Below, one piece after another: positions 8,404 to 15,158 of a stretch of 25,785 nucleotides of DNA. Both the position numbers and the translations under genes were made by a program. The notes below the pieces were generated by a model. That model was not told the DNA's origin, ran no database searches, and saw nothing but the letters and a program-made list of their open reading frames with translations. The stretch comes from W2P13-069 sp963590525 (GTDB lineage: Bacteria > Actinomycetota > Coriobacteriia > Coriobacteriales > QAMH01), in the NCBI GenBank assembly GCA_963590525.1, contig CAVAPV010000030.1, positions 1 to 25,785 on the forward strand, in the 5' to 3' direction. Within the stretch, counting starts at the first letter, position 1. Each line of letters begins with the position of its first letter.

Positions 8404-9165
8404 TTAGTCCACGATCTTCATCGAGGCAATCTTGGGCTGCTTGGCGGTCTTGGTGATGGTGCCGCTTTGGTCCTCATCTGCGTACTTGAGGTAGTCGCTC
8501 ACAATCTGGTCGATGACCTTCATGCCCTTCTTGTCGATGCTGCCAAAGGCGGCGTAATTGCCGTTGAGGCTTGAGGCGTAGGTATCAGACAGCGTGATGA
8601 AGAACTGACCCTCGCCGGAGTTTGCGTCGGTTGAGCGCGCCATACCCAGCGTGCCGCGCTTGTAGTTGTCCGCAAGCTCGTTGTCGACGCCGTTTGCGCT
8701 GAACTCGCCCAAGATAGCTTGCCCGCTGCCTCCCGTGCCATTGCCGTTGGGGTCTCCGCCTTGCAGGCAGAACTCGTCGACAATGCGATGGAAGGTCAGC
8801 CCGTTGTAGTAGCCCTTTTTGACGAGCTTGCAAAAGCTGCTCACGGTGACAGGCGCGCTGTCTGCATCCAGGGTAAGCGTGACGGCGTCGTAGCCCTTTA
8901 CCTTGAGCGTGACATGATGGGTGCCGGTGGCGTAGATGTCATCGTCATCTACCGTGGAGATGTAATCGGTATTTGCATCTGCCGATGCAGAGCTTGCGCT
9001 CGACGAGCTAGAGCTTGAGGAACTGTTGTCGCTCGAGCTGCTTGCAGAGCTCGAACTGCTTGAGTTGTCAGACGAGGATTGGCTCGAGCTGCCGCAGGCT
9101 GCAAGGCCGAGGCTCAAGGTGCTTGCAAGTGCCAAAGCAGTGGCTGTGGCGATGATCTTCTTCAA
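8404..9165 (-). CDS. Cyclophilin-type peptidyl-prolyl isomerase, lipoprotein
   Basis: An extracytoplasmic lipoprotein that should catalyse cis-trans isomerisation of prolyl bonds in exported proteins. A lipoprotein signal peptide ends with the lipobox LAAC at Cys24. A very serine-rich linker (about residues 25-62) then leads to a cyclophilin domain (about 80-250). Catalytic motifs are kept: FHR at 125-127, QGGD at 135-138 and QFFI at 187-190. The longest frame starts at 9192, but AAGGAGAG on the minus strand (9171-9178) lies inside that extension and points to the TTG at 9165. The TTG also puts the signal peptide at the N-terminus. The product has 253 residues. It follows a divergent paralogue by 63 bases and is probably co-transcribed with it. 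Confidence 0.93.
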   Translation of the reverse strand: MKKIIATATALALASTLSLGLAACGSSSQSSSDNSSSSSSASSSSDNSSSSSSSSSASSASADANTDYISTVDDDDIYATGTHHVTLKVKGYDAVTLTLDADSAPVTVSSFCKLVKKGYYNGLTFHRIVDEFCLQGGDPNGNGTGGSGQAILGEFSANGVDNELADNYKRGTLGMARSTDANSGEGQFFITLSDTYASSLNGNYAAFGSIDKKGMKVIDQIVSDYLKYADEDQSGTITKTAKQPKIASMKIVD

Positions 9166-9181
9166 TGCGACTCTCCTTACT

Positions 9182-9200
9182 CCAAGCTTCAAACGCTTGG
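9182..9200 (-). repeat. Small inverted repeat in the leader of the downstream cyclophilin gene
   Basis: CCAAGC (9182-9187) and GCTTGG (9195-9200) are perfectly complementary around a seven-base loop. The hairpin lies just upstream of the ribosome binding site of the gene at 8404-9165 and just after a CATAAT on the minus strand that could be a -10 box. There is no T-run, so it is not a terminator. It could stabilise a processed mRNA end or be a binding site. Confidence 0.4.
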
Positions 9201-9228
9201 ATTATGACTAGACAACCTTAAATTGAGC

Positions 9229-10068
9229 TTAATCCTCAAGGCTTATGTACTTGATGACAGGGCAGTTCTCGATCTTTTTGATCTTGCCCTTCTTGTTGGT
9301 TTTTACCGTTGACTTGACGTTATTGCAGATGTCGTCAAAGGTGGCGATGCCGGATGTGATCTTGGCAAAGCCGGCGTACTTGCCGTCTAAATAGCTGGCG
9401 TTGGTCAAAAAGACGTATAGATGAGCCGCATCGCTGTCTGCTTCTTGGACAGCGTCGGCGTTTTTCGAGCTCTTGGAGCTTGCTTCTTGCTCTGCGCGCG
9501 ACATAGCGATAACGCCTCGCTTGAGGCCGATCGTGTTGCCGCTAAAGCCGGCTTCGTCAAATTCTCCGTCTACGGTGTGTTCGCCATCGGTTTTGCCGCT
9601 GCGGTCTCCCAGCGTTGCGTAGAGGTCGGGCATGAGGCCCTCGAGCTGCATGTTGTTGTAGTAGCCCTTGCGTACGAGCTTGCAAAACAGTGCCGCAGTT
9701 TTGGGCGCGTCATCCGAGTAGATCTCTATCTCGATGCGCTCGTAGCCTTTTATCTTGAGCCAGGCATGGTGGATGCCGGATTCGTATGGGTCGCTCAGGA
9801 TAACCGGGCCTAGCGCCCCTGTTTTGGCATCGACGACGCCAATGGTGGGTTCTTGGCTTTCTTCGTCTGTTTTGGCAGCGCTCTTGTCTGCGTTTTCACT
9901 ATTGTTGTCTTGGGTTTGCGTGCTGTCATCGGCGCTTGCCGTGCTTGCCGCGTTATCTGCCGTGTTTGTTTGGGTGTTTTCACCAGACGATGCGGCATTG
10001 GAGCCAAAACAGCCTGTCAAAGCCATGCACAGCGATACAGCAACCGCTGTAGAAAGTACGCGTTTCAA
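9229..10068 (-). CDS. Cyclophilin-like lipoprotein, probably catalytically inactive
   Basis: A 279-residue lipoprotein with lipobox LTGC (Cys20), a long polar linker rich in Ser, Thr, Asn and Asp (about 21-75), and a C-terminal domain related to the neighbouring cyclophilin. Shared stretches are HHxxLKxKGYE/D, the FCKLV-KGYYN block and GKYAGF versus GNYAAF. The catalytic block FHR of the neighbour aligns with LEG (142-144), Gln135 aligns with Thr152, and QFFI is replaced by LYVF (217-220). The arginine that defines cyclophilin catalysis is therefore missing. The start is a TTG at 10068 with a strong AGGAGGGG (plus-strand 10074-10081) five bases upstream. It may be a chaperone or ligand-binding relic rather than an isomerase; that is inference. 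Confidence 0.85.
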   Translation of the reverse strand: MKRVLSTAVAVSLCMALTGCFGSNAASSGENTQTNTADNAASTASADDSTQTQDNNSENADKSAAKTDEESQEPTIGVVDAKTGALGPVILSDPYESGIHHAWLKIKGYERIEIEIYSDDAPKTAALFCKLVRKGYYNNMQLEGLMPDLYATLGDRSGKTDGEHTVDGEFDEAGFSGNTIGLKRGVIAMSRAEQEASSKSSKNADAVQEADSDAAHLYVFLTNASYLDGKYAGFAKITSGIATFDDICNNVKSTVKTNKKGKIKKIENCPVIKYISLED

Positions 10069-10105
10069 ATGCGCCCCTCCTCGAGCCTACATATAAACGC
10101 ATGGG

Positions 10106-10111
10106 ATTCTA
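10106..10111 (-). promoter_or_regulatory. Candidate -10 box of the cyclophilin operon
   Basis: Read on the minus strand this is TAGAAT, five of six matches to TATAAT, about 40 bases before the TTG start at 10068. No good -35 box is visible. It lies only three bases from the plus-strand TATAAT of the tyrA promoter, so the two divergent promoters would overlap and might compete. Confidence 0.35.
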
Positions 10112-10114
10112 TCG

Positions 10115-10120
10115 TATAAT
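10115..10120 (+). promoter_or_regulatory. -10 box of the tyrA promoter
   Basis: A perfect TATAAT on the plus strand. No convincing -35 hexamer is present 16-18 bases upstream. Transcription would start near 10127 and give an untranslated leader of about 87 bases that contains a dyad, a GCATGTGGT element and a terminator-like hairpin. Confidence 0.55.
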
Positions 10121-10127
10121 CGTCGAG

Positions 10128-10140
10128 AAATTGTGAATTT
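10128..10140 (+). repeat. Short palindrome at the predicted tyrA transcription start
   Basis: AAATT (10128-10132) and AATTT (10136-10140) flank GTG. The dyad sits at about +1 to +13 of the predicted transcript, where a repressor could block initiation. It is A+T-rich and short, so it may be chance. Confidence 0.35.
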
Positions 10141-10195
10141 GCATGTGGTATCGAACCTTCGTGCGTCTTACCTGCGCAAAGGTTCGGTCTTTTTT
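10141..10195 (+). promoter_or_regulatory. Terminator-like leader (candidate attenuator) of tyrA
   Basis: CGAACCTT (10152-10159) and AAGGTTCG (10179-10186) form a perfect eight-pair stem. TGCG (10162-10165) and CGCA (10175-10178) add four inner pairs. Six Ts follow at 10190-10195. Because this lies between the promoter and the tyrA start at 10214, it would cut transcription short before the gene unless prevented. Just before the stem, GCATGTGGT (10141-10149) carries ATG-TGG-TAT (Met-Trp-Tyr). A ribosome stalled there would cover the left arm. No in-frame stop follows soon, so a classic short leader peptide is not demonstrated. Confidence 0.6.
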
Positions 10196-10213
10196 ATCTA
10201 CGAGGTGCTGCAG

Positions 10214-11338
10214 ATGTCTGTTCCTTTTAAGAGGATCGTCGTTGTTGGCGTTGGCTTGATAGGCGGATCTATTGCCGCTGCACTCAAAACGCAGGGTGGA
10301 GAGGTCGAGGTTTTGGGTGTGGACACTTCTGAAGCCTCGCTTGACGCCGCGCTTGCTGCCGGCGCTTTAGACAAGGCGGCGCTTACCGACGATGCGCTGG
10401 TCGAGTCATGGATTGCCCCTGGATATGCCGATCTTGTCGTCTTGGCGATTCCCGTCTTTGCAGCGAGAGAGTGGTTTGCGCGCCTGCAATCCGCGGGTTT
10501 CGACGGGATTATCACAGATACCGCCTCTACCAAGAAGGTCATCTCGCAAATCGCCCAAGAGGAGCTTGCAGACACCAGCCGCTACCTGCCCGGGCATCCC
10601 ATGGCCGGAAGCGAGGTCAACGGCTTTGACGGCGCACGTGCCGATCTCTTCCAAGGTGCCTACTGGATCTTGTGTCCTGACGGGGATACCCAAGACGATG
10701 TGTTCCTCAAACTGCACGAGACGTTTTCTGCCTTGGGGGCGCGCATCATCTCTATCGAGCGCAGCCAGCATGACAGCGCGGTTGCCATTGTGAGCCACGT
10801 GCCCCATATGGTTGCAAGCTCGCTTGTGGAGCTTGCTGCCAACCATGCAGACGAGCGACGCGAGCTCTTGCGTTTGGCTGCAGGCGGTTTCAAGGACACG
10901 ACGCGCATCGCCGCAGGCAGCCCGCGTCTTTGGGCGGGCATCGCCTTGGACAACGCAGATGCCTTGTCTGCTGGTCTTGAGGAGATGCGCTCGATATTGG
11001 GCCGCATAGAAGATGCTGTGCGTGCCAAAGACGTAGACGCCCTCTACGATTTGCTCAACCACTCGTCCGAGGTGCGCCGCTCGCTTCCCGCTAAGTGGAT
11101 TCCAGACTCTGCCAAGCTCACGCAGGTTCGCATTCCCATGAGCGACCGCCCCGGTATCATCGCCGAGGTGACGGGTATGGCCGGCCATGCAGGCTGCAAT
11201 ATCCAAAGCATAGAGATCGACCATATCAACGAGTCGACCGCTGTGCTCGAGCTGATCCTTACCGATGAAGGCGATATGGGCCGCTTGGGGGCAGAGCTCA
11301 TCAATTCGGGTTTCGACTTCTCGTTTCACAGCCTTTAG
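10214..11338 (+). CDS. tyrA: Prephenate dehydrogenase with C-terminal ACT domain
   Basis: Oxidatively decarboxylates prephenate to 4-hydroxyphenylpyruvate, the committed step to tyrosine. Residues 8-20 form the NAD(P)-binding loop GVGLIGGS. HPMAGSE (128-134) and the later HDSAVAIVSHVPH segment (186-198) carry the conserved histidines of the active site. Residues about 303-350 form an ACT domain (IPMSDRPGIIAEV, then NIQSIEIDH), the usual site for tyrosine feedback inhibition. ATG 10214 is preceded by GAGGTG and starts just before the nucleotide-binding strand. The open frame reaches GTG 10133, but that stretch is the regulatory leader. The length of 374 is normal for the ACT-containing type. 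aroA follows 83 bases downstream. Confidence 0.95.
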   Translation: MSVPFKRIVVVGVGLIGGSIAAALKTQGGEVEVLGVDTSEASLDAALAAGALDKAALTDDALVESWIAPGYADLVVLAIPVFAAREWFARLQSAGFDGIITDTASTKKVISQIAQEELADTSRYLPGHPMAGSEVNGFDGARADLFQGAYWILCPDGDTQDDVFLKLHETFSALGARIISIERSQHDSAVAIVSHVPHMVASSLVELAANHADERRELLRLAAGGFKDTTRIAAGSPRLWAGIALDNADALSAGLEEMRSILGRIEDAVRAKDVDALYDLLNHSSEVRRSLPAKWIPDSAKLTQVRIPMSDRPGIIAEVTGMAGHAGCNIQSIEIDHINESTAVLELILTDEGDMGRLGAELINSGFDFSFHSL

Positions 11339-11353
11339 GGGCTGATTGCTGTC

Positions 11354-11407
11354 GCATGTGGTTTTTGCACTGCTATCTGAGTTATCCAGTGCAAGCGATC
11401 TTTTTTT
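11354..11407 (+). promoter_or_regulatory. Terminator-like leader (candidate attenuator) of aroA
   Basis: This element resembles the one before tyrA. It starts with the same nine bases, GCATGTGGT (11354-11362), here reading ATG-TGG-TTT (Met-Trp-Phe). TTGCACTG (11365-11372) and CAGTGCAA (11387-11394) form a perfect eight-pair stem with a 14-base loop. Seven Ts follow at 11401-11407 after six intervening bases. The frame from ATG 11356 is in phase with aroA and unusually aromatic (Trp2, Phe3, Tyr7, Tyr10, Phe16, Phe17, Trp18). The gap before the T-run makes it a poorer terminator than the tyrA one. Confidence 0.5.
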
Positions 11408-11421
11408 GGAAAGGGGACGTC

Positions 11422-12726
11422 ATGTCCTTGCAAGGCACTATTCGCGTACCGAGTGATAAATCCATATCTCACAGAGCTGTGCTTTTCTCTGCGCTTGCCA
11501 GTGGCACGAGCAATCTGAGCAACCTCTTGCCAAGCGATGACGTTCTCTCAAGCCTTGGCGCTGTGGAGCAGCTGGGTGCCAAGGTGACCACAACGGCGGG
11601 CGAATGCGGGCTTGACGCGCAAATCACGGGTTTTGCGGGTAAACCCGTTTGCGACAAGCAGCTTGAGATAGACTGCGGAAACTCCGGGACTACTACGCGC
11701 CTGCTCATGGGTCTCATATGCGGCCTGGGGGTCACAGCCAGGCTTTATGGCGACTCCTCGCTCTCCACTCGCCCCATGCGCCGCGTTATCGACCCGCTGT
11801 CTGCGATGGGAGCATGTATCGAAAGTGCGACGGGCACTTTGCCTGCCTTGGTAAAGCCGGCGCAGCGCCCTCTCGAGCCCATCGGCTACAACAGCCCCAA
11901 GGCGTCTGCGCAAGTCAAAAGCGCCGTGCTTCTTGCAGGTTTGCAGGCGCAGGGTACGACAAGCGTGACCGAGCCTGCTAAGAGCCGCGACCACACAGAG
12001 CTTTTGCTCAGCGCGTTTGGTGTGGACGTTAGCGTTGACGGACTTACGGCAAGCGTTACCGGCCCGGCGCAACTTGTCGCCCACGACATGTCTGTCCCAG
12101 CCGATCCCTCGTCTGCTGCCTTTGTCGCGGTTGCGGCAAGCGTTATGGAGGCAAGCGAAGTCTGCATAAGATCTGTGTTGCTCAACCCAACGCGCACGGG
12201 CGCTTTTGAGGTGCTCAAGCGCATGGGCGCGCAGATCGCCTACAAAAACGTTGGCAAGATTGGCGCAGAGCTCGTTGGTGATGTCATGGTGAGCTACTCG
12301 CCCAACCTCAAAGCGGTGACGGTCGCACCCGAAGAGATTCCCACGCTTATCGATGAGATACCCGTCCTTGCCATCGCGGCTGCGGCTGCAAACGGCACGA
12401 CGGTCTTTGAGGGAGCAGGCGAGCTGCGCGTCAAGGAGAGCGACCGCTTTGCGGCGATCATCGACGGCCTTGCTGCCTTTGGTGTGCGTGCATGGGCACA
12501 AGGCGATGATCTTTGCATCCAAGGATGCGGCTGTGACTTGTACACGCTGGCAGATGCTTGTGACGACGAGCCGGTTGAGCTTTGCACGCATTCAGACCAC
12601 AGGCTCGCCATGACCTGGTATCTCATGGGTTTGGCCTGCGAGGCGCCCGTGCGCCTTGACGATGCAGCTTGCGTAAGCGTGAGCTGGCCGTCCTTTTACG
12701 AGGATATCGAGGCTCTGTTTGCCTAG
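11422..12726 (+). CDS. aroA: 3-phosphoshikimate 1-carboxyvinyltransferase (EPSP synthase)
   Basis: Transfers the enolpyruvyl group of phosphoenolpyruvate to shikimate 3-phosphate, the sixth step of the shikimate pathway. The N-terminal motif PSDKSISHRA (about residues 10-19) binds both substrates. CGNSGTTTRLLMGLI (near residue 75) is the central signature. LSTRPMRRV follows, IDEIPVLAIAAAAA contains the catalytic Asp region, and RVKESDRFAAI is the late conserved block. The length of 434 is normal. AAAGGGG (11410-11416) stands five bases before ATG 11422. The open frame extends upstream to ATG 11356, but that part overlaps the hairpin leader and is unlike AroA N-termini. It is probably co-transcribed with tyrA and subject to read-through control at the leader. 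Confidence 0.96.
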   Translation: MSLQGTIRVPSDKSISHRAVLFSALASGTSNLSNLLPSDDVLSSLGAVEQLGAKVTTTAGECGLDAQITGFAGKPVCDKQLEIDCGNSGTTTRLLMGLICGLGVTARLYGDSSLSTRPMRRVIDPLSAMGACIESATGTLPALVKPAQRPLEPIGYNSPKASAQVKSAVLLAGLQAQGTTSVTEPAKSRDHTELLLSAFGVDVSVDGLTASVTGPAQLVAHDMSVPADPSSAAFVAVAASVMEASEVCIRSVLLNPTRTGAFEVLKRMGAQIAYKNVGKIGAELVGDVMVSYSPNLKAVTVAPEEIPTLIDEIPVLAIAAAAANGTTVFEGAGELRVKESDRFAAIIDGLAAFGVRAWAQGDDLCIQGCGCDLYTLADACDDEPVELCTHSDHRLAMTWYLMGLACEAPVRLDDAACVSVSWPSFYEDIEALFA

Positions 12727-12749
12727 ATCGCCCAAAAGGCGGCGGCGCC

Positions 12750-12758
12750 TGTTATCAT
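12750..12758 (+). promoter_or_regulatory. Extended -10 promoter of the cmk operon
   Basis: TGTTATCAT has the same extended -10 form (TG, one base, TATCAT) as the trpS promoter. No -35 box is visible. Transcription would start near 12765, directly at the pair of GCATGTG repeats, and leave a leader of about 54 bases. Confidence 0.5.
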
Positions 12759-12766
12759 CGTGGGTC

Positions 12767-12783
12767 GCATGTGTCTGCATGTG
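12767..12783 (+). repeat. Direct repeat of GCATGTG in the cmk leader
   Basis: GCATGTG occurs at 12767-12773 and again at 12777-12783, exactly ten bases apart, which is one helical turn. It is the core of the nine-base element before tyrA and aroA. No hairpin plus T-run accompanies it here. Confidence 0.45.
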
Positions 12784-12818
12784 CGTTGCAAGACCGATGT
12801 TTTATCTAGGAGTTTTGG

Positions 12819-13490
12819 ATGATTATCGCTATAGACGGGCCTGCAGGCTCCGGCAAGTCGACTGTTGCCAAGAAGGTCGCTCAGCTTTTGGGCTTTCACT
12901 ACCTGGACACGGGGGCGATGTATCGCTGTGTGGCGTGGCTTGCGCTTGAGCAGGGCGTCTCGTTTGACGATAAAGACGCGGTAGCAAAGCTTGCGCGCGA
13001 TAACGACATCTCATTTGCCCATGAAGGCTCCAACCCGCTTCCCAGCAAGGTTTTGGTTGGCGGCAAGGATGTGACGCTTGAGATCAGGACGCCGCGCATA
13101 GACAAATGCGTGAGCGCTGCAAGCGCCATCAGCGCTGTGAGAGATGAGCTCACTTGCAAGCAGCGCGCCATAGCCGCTGCAGACGACATCGTCATGGAGG
13201 GCCGTGATATCGGTACGGTGGTGTTTCCCAACGCCGAGGTCAAGGTCTTTCTCACTGCAAGCGCGCAAGAGCGCGCTCATCGTCGCGCGCTGCAAAATGC
13301 AAGCCGCGGTTTTGGAGAGACCGACGAGCAAGCTATCTATGCGGATATCATCGCACGCGATGAGGCGGATTCCACCAGGGATGTGGCTCCGCTTGTCGCT
13401 GCAGACGATGCGACTTGCCTTGACACGACGGGCATGAGCATCGACGAGGTCTGCGGCTTTATCGCTGATCTGGCCCGCTCAAAGAGGTAG
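12819..13490 (+). CDS. cmk: Cytidylate kinase
   Basis: Phosphorylates CMP and dCMP with ATP to the diphosphates. The P-loop GPAGSGKST lies at residues 6-14 directly after the ATG, followed by YLDTGAMYRCVAW (about 28-40) and the later GRDIGTVVFPNAEVKVFLTAS block that carries the nucleotide-binding Arg and Asp. The length of 223 is typical. TAGGAG (12807-12812) precedes the ATG by six bases. It heads a run of closely spaced genes (cmk, plsC, ispH, DUF512). The cmk-plsC-ispH order is common, often followed by rpsA, which is absent here. Confidence 0.95.
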   Translation: MIIAIDGPAGSGKSTVAKKVAQLLGFHYLDTGAMYRCVAWLALEQGVSFDDKDAVAKLARDNDISFAHEGSNPLPSKVLVGGKDVTLEIRTPRIDKCVSAASAISAVRDELTCKQRAIAAADDIVMEGRDIGTVVFPNAEVKVFLTASAQERAHRRALQNASRGFGETDEQAIYADIIARDEADSTRDVAPLVAADDATCLDTTGMSIDEVCGFIADLARSKR

Positions 13491-13499
13491 GCGGGTTGT

Positions 13500-14324
13500 A
13501 TGCACTCTGATAACGGCAATGCCGCAAAGGCGTCAAAGCAAGAGGAAACGCTTGCTCGCATTCCTATCACCACTGCCCCTCAAGAGTATTTTGAGATACC
13601 TATAGAAACCGGCGACCATAAGCCGCGCACATGGCTTTTGGGTGCTTGCCGTGCTGTGGTCGTGCCTTTTACCAAGCTCGCATACCGCCTTCAGGTGCGT
13701 GGCTTTGAAAACGTCCCCCAAGGTGATGATGGCCCCGTCCTCTTTGTGGCCAACCACGTTTCCTACTTTGACCCCGTCGCGCTTTGGGTAGCCGCCCAAC
13801 CGCTCAACACGCGTTTTCTGGCACGTGCCAACCTGTGGCGCATCCCCGTGTTCAAGGGGATGCTCTCCCGTGTGGGCGCCATCCCCGTAGAACCCGAAAG
13901 CGCCGACACCAAGGCTATCAAACGCGCTGCCAAGGCTCTCAAGCGCAACGAGACTATGTGCATCTTTGCCGAGGGCACGCGCATGAGAACGCCCGATAAA
14001 GTCTACAAGCCCCATGCGGGTTTTGCGCTTATCGCCAGCATGGGCAAAGCCAAGATCGTTCCTGTGGGCATCACCGGCACCGAGCGCATCCGCCCCTACA
14101 ACAAGCCCTTCTTGCGTTTTCCCAAGCTCACCGTGACCTTTGGACAACCCATCGAGGTGGCCAGCTACAAAGAGCTTCCCAAGGAGGAGCGCACGGATGC
14201 CTTGGTGCGCGACACTATGTCGCAGGTTTTTGCCTTGCGTGACAGCGCCGATCCCCAGCCCATAAGACCCGGCCTGCCACCATATGGCATCGTTGACGAT
14301 ATGCTCGGTAAAGAGACGAGGTAG
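13500..14324 (+). CDS. plsC: 1-acyl-sn-glycerol-3-phosphate acyltransferase
   Basis: Adds the second acyl chain to lysophosphatidate to make phosphatidic acid at the membrane. The acyltransferase motif NHVSYFD (near residue 89) provides the catalytic His and Asp. FAEGTRMRT (near 158) is the glycerol-phosphate binding block, and VPVGITGTERI is the last conserved motif. About 60 polar residues precede the domain, a longer lead than in many homologues. The ATG at 13500 follows the cmk stop codon by nine bases and uses the AAAGAGG that overlaps the cmk end. Together with plsY further down, this region holds two steps of phosphatidate synthesis. Confidence 0.9.
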   Translation: MHSDNGNAAKASKQEETLARIPITTAPQEYFEIPIETGDHKPRTWLLGACRAVVVPFTKLAYRLQVRGFENVPQGDDGPVLFVANHVSYFDPVALWVAAQPLNTRFLARANLWRIPVFKGMLSRVGAIPVEPESADTKAIKRAAKALKRNETMCIFAEGTRMRTPDKVYKPHAGFALIASMGKAKIVPVGITGTERIRPYNKPFLRFPKLTVTFGQPIEVASYKELPKEERTDALVRDTMSQVFALRDSADPQPIRPGLPPYGIVDDMLGKETR

Positions 14325-14327
14325 CCA

Positions 14328-15158
14328 GTGCAGATCACGGTTGCAACAAAAGCCGGTGCCTGTTACGGCGTCAACAGGGCGCTTGACCTTGCTTTGGAAG
14401 GCGTTGCGGCGCCGCAGCCTGTCCACACGCTCGGCCCGCTTATCCACAACCCCATAGTCGTCGCACAGCTTGCTGCTCAAGGTATATCCGAGGCCAAAAG
14501 CCTAGACGCTGCTGGCAGCGGAAGCATCGTCATACGCAGTCATGGCGCCGCGCCCCAGGTCATAGAAGAGGCGCGCAGCCGCGGCTTTCATGTCATAGAC
14601 GCAACCTGTCCCTTTGTGAGCAAGGTGCAGCGCAACGCCAAGATGCTGGGTGAGGAAGGCTTTGGGGTTGTGATCATCGGAGAAGCCGGCCACGCAGAGG
14701 TCGAAGGTATCCGCGCTTGGGGCGGCAAGCATGTTGTCGCCGTTGTCGACAACGCCTCGGATTTGCCTGGCGATCTTCCTCAAAAAGTGGGCGTCGTGGT
14801 GCAGACAACCCAAAGCGAAGAGCTCTACAACAGCGTTCTCGATGAGCTTAAGGCGCGCGGTGTTGAGGTCAAAGCCATGAAGACGATCTGCAATGCCACG
14901 CGCGAGCGCCAGCATGCCGCACGGCAGCTTGCACAAGAAAGCGACTGCATGGTGGTTATCGGCGGTCGCAACAGCGGCAACACGCGCCGTCTGGTAGATA
15001 TCTGCTCTGCAAGCTGTGTGACGTATCACATAGAGTCTGCCTTAGAGCTTGAGGCTTCATGGTTTGACGGTATGCAACGTGTGGGAGTCACCGCAGGCGC
15101 GTCTACGCCGCAGTCTCACATCGACGAGGTCGTGACCGTGCTTAGAGGTCTTGCGTGA
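14328..15158 (+). CDS. ispH: 4-hydroxy-3-methylbut-2-enyl diphosphate reductase
   Basis: The last enzyme of the MEP isoprenoid pathway, reducing HMBPP to isopentenyl and dimethylallyl diphosphate with a [4Fe-4S] cluster. The three cluster cysteines are visible at 12 (AGACYGV), 94 (DATCPFV) and 188 (TICNATRERQ). SHG near residues 71-73 and IGGRNSGNTRRL are conserved substrate-binding segments. The length of 276 is slightly shorter than average. The GTG at 14328 has GAGG (14318-14321) and follows plsC by three bases. The stop codon overlaps the start of the DUF512 gene, so translation is probably coupled. Confidence 0.95.
   Translation: MQITVATKAGACYGVNRALDLALEGVAAPQPVHTLGPLIHNPIVVAQLAAQGISEAKSLDAAGSGSIVIRSHGAAPQVIEEARSRGFHVIDATCPFVSKVQRNAKMLGEEGFGVVIIGEAGHAEVEGIRAWGGKHVVAVVDNASDLPGDLPQKVGVVVQTTQSEELYNSVLDELKARGVEVKAMKTICNATRERQHAARQLAQESDCMVVIGGRNSGNTRRLVDICSASCVTYHIESALELEASWFDGMQRVGVTAGASTPQSHIDEVVTVLRGLA

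Noticed and set aside
10133..10213. In-frame extension of tyrA from GTG 10133
   Set aside because: It would translate straight through the terminator-like hairpin, and GAGGTG before ATG 10214 together with the start of the nucleotide-binding fold supports the shorter form.
10127..10213. T-box or other known riboswitch before tyrA
   Set aside because: The leader is only about 87 bases and lacks the conserved T-box sequence (AGGGTGGNACCGCG) and any stem I.
11548..12591. Long minus-strand open frames opposite aroA and several other genes (also near 711-1667, 10406-11329, 13533-14480, 18610-19614, 20394-21512)
   Set aside because: All lie fully opposite clear housekeeping genes and show no family features; codon-bias shadows.
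12731..12750. Terminator after aroA from the GGCGGCGCC segment
   Set aside because: Only a five-pair stem is possible and no T-run follows; the segment overlaps the cmk promoter.
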